Source: Granulimonas faecalis
GTDB lineage: Bacteria; Actinomycetota; Coriobacteriia; Coriobacteriales; Atopobiaceae
Reading direction: 5' to 3'
NCBI RefSeq assembly: GCF_022834715.1
Contig: NZ_BQKC01000001.1
Span: 966,501 to 1,030,500 of the forward strand
Length of the DNA stretch: 64,000 bases
The notes beneath the pieces were generated by a model. It did not search any database. It was given only the letters and a program-made list of their open reading frames with translations, and had not been told where the DNA came from. The translations under genes and the position numbers were made by a program. Position 1 is the first letter of the stretch; each line of letters opens with the position of its first letter. This document shows positions 62,858-64,000 of the stretch, piece by piece.

Positions 62858-63988
62858 ATGCAGCCCATGTCTGCCATGACCGACAAGAACTACTACGAGG
62901 TCCTCGGCGTCTCCCAGGACGCCACCACGGAGGAGATCCGCCGCGCCTTCCAGAAGAAGGCCCGCACGCTCCACCCCGACGTCAACAAGGAGCCCGACGC
63001 CGAGGAGCGCTTCAAGGAGGTCTCCGAGGCCTACGCGGTGCTCTCCGACGACACCAAGCGCCGCCGCTACGACGCCATGCGCTCGGGCGTGCCCTTCGCG
63101 GGCTCCCCGTCTTCCGGCGCGCCCCAGTCGCCCTTCGGCGGCGGCTACTCCGGCGGCTTCGGCGGGTTCCCCTTCGGCGCCGGCTTCGGGGGCTTCGGCA
63201 CCCAGACGCGCCGCCGCACCCCCGCCTACAACCCCCAAGGGGGCGCCGACGTCGTCTACCAGATGGACCTCGACGCCAAGACGGCCGCCGCCGGCAGCCG
63301 CCGCGGCATCACCTACCAGCGCTACGTCACCTGCGAGGTCTGCCACGGGTCGGGATCGGAGGAGGCCGAGCACGCCAAGGTGTGCCCCACCTGCGGCGGC
63401 ACCGGCACCATCGACGTCGACCTCTCGTCCATCTTCGGCGGCATGGGCTTCGGCGCCATGCAGGTGCAGTGCCCAGAGTGCGAGGGCACCGGCCGCGTGG
63501 TGGCGGACCCCTGCCACGCCTGCGGCGGCTCCGGCCGCGTCCTCTCGGCCTCCGAGGTCGTGGTGGACATCCCGGCCGGCTCCCACGACGGCGACACCGT
63601 GCGCGTGCCCGGCATGGGCAACGCCGGCACCAACGGCGGCGAGACCGGCGACCTCGTGGTGCGCGTGGGCGTGCCCGCGGAGCGCCTGGCTCCCGAGGCC
63701 GCCCTCGGCTTCCAGCTCGTCGGTTTCGTGCTGCCGTTCATCGCCATGGGGGCGTTCTTCAACGTACTCCCCTCCATCGCCTTCATCATCGTCGTGCCGT
63801 TGGTCATCGGCCTTTTCATGGTCGTCCGCGGCGGCTTGGCAAAGCACAACGGCGTCTGGTGGAGAAACGCCGGCACCCAGGTGCTCGCCGGCCTCTCCAA
63901 CGGCTTCTTCATCGCCCTGTTCCTGACGCTGCTCATGAGCTGCTCGCAGTCCATGGGCCGCGTGGGGCCGCGGGGCTGGATCTACTAG
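62858..63988 (+). CDS. DnaJ-like co-chaperone with C-terminal membrane segment
   Basis: A 376-residue protein. The J domain has H39-P-D41 in LHPDVNK, followed by a Gly/Phe-rich linker (about 80-130). All four CxxCxGxG zinc motifs are present between C159 and about 226 (CEVCHGSG, CPTCGGTG, CPECEGTG, CHACGGSG). After VVVDIPAGSHDGDTVRVPGMGNAG the usual second client-binding domain is missing. From about residue 283 three hydrophobic helices follow (LVGFVLPFIAMGAFF, IAFIIVVPLVIGLFMVV, GFFIALFLTLLMSC). Start uncertain among ATG 62858, 62867 and 62876. It likely recruits DnaK at the membrane. Confidence 0.88.
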   Translation: MQPMSAMTDKNYYEVLGVSQDATTEEIRRAFQKKARTLHPDVNKEPDAEERFKEVSEAYAVLSDDTKRRRYDAMRSGVPFAGSPSSGAPQSPFGGGYSGGFGGFPFGAGFGGFGTQTRRRTPAYNPQGGADVVYQMDLDAKTAAAGSRRGITYQRYVTCEVCHGSGSEEAEHAKVCPTCGGTGTIDVDLSSIFGGMGFGAMQVQCPECEGTGRVVADPCHACGGSGRVLSASEVVVDIPAGSHDGDTVRVPGMGNAGTNGGETGDLVVRVGVPAERLAPEAALGFQLVGFVLPFIAMGAFFNVLPSIAFIIVVPLVIGLFMVVRGGLAKHNGVWWRNAGTQVLAGLSNGFFIALFLTLLMSCSQSMGRVGPRGWIY

Positions 63989-64000
63989 TGCCTACAGGCG

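Overview
The window is about 64 kb of very GC-rich bacterial chromosome. Gene density is high: many genes overlap by 4 bases or abut, GTG and TTG starts are common, and the tRNA genes encode their own CCA. The gene order (cmk-plsC fusion, ispH, DUF512, der, plsY, gpsA), zinc-type L28 and a Gram-positive LexA box point to the Actinomycetota, most likely Coriobacteriia (Olsenella/Collinsella-like). That placement is inferred from gene content only.

Layout. (1) 1-30664 is almost all plus-strand housekeeping: def-fmt-rsmB; a zinc-ribbon gene divergent to HAD-thiamine pyrophosphokinase; VOC-ABCF-M50-scpA-scpB-pseudouridine synthase-phosphatase-cmk/plsC-ispH-DUF512-der-plsY-gpsA-rpe-cysteine desulfurase-mnmA-nif3-zinc ribbon-coaBC-nfo-uup, ending in a heterodimeric ABC exporter. 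These cover protein maturation, tRNA modification, chromosome segregation and phospholipid synthesis; plsC, plsY and gpsA lie within 6 kb. (2) 30716-35153 holds two minus-strand membrane proteins, a cysteine hydrolase, a tiny ORF with its own terminator, a LexA-box-controlled Y-family polymerase with a YolD-like partner, tRNA-Pro and rpmB. (3) 35300-40101 is a MarR regulator with a palindromic operator and a second heterodimeric ABC exporter. (4) 40102-44344 holds a mirror-symmetric repeat array, tRNA-Ile/Met(CAT), tRNA-Ala, a multiply frameshifted DUF1287 gene, four cell-envelope genes of unknown role and tRNA-Val. (5) 44505-49219 holds rpsT, lepA (apparently leaderless), dus and hemW. (6) 49276-62050 is the accessory region: a WYL regulator, a phosphatase-like protein, a membrane-anchorless FtsH-like protease, an XRE regulator divergent from a GmrSD-like operon with coiled-coil and membrane partners, and three FtsK-like proteins that all lack the Walker A lysine, interleaved with two more copies of the repeat array. 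(7) 62134-63988 holds a glutathione peroxidase and a DnaJ-like protein whose C-terminal domain is replaced by membrane helices.

The most promising undescribed material is in 51.7-62.1 kb: the XRE/GmrSD-like operon, the nucleotide-binding-dead FtsK family, and the dispersed array in which CGCGCA boxes recur every 29-32 bp and are mirrored about a fixed centre.
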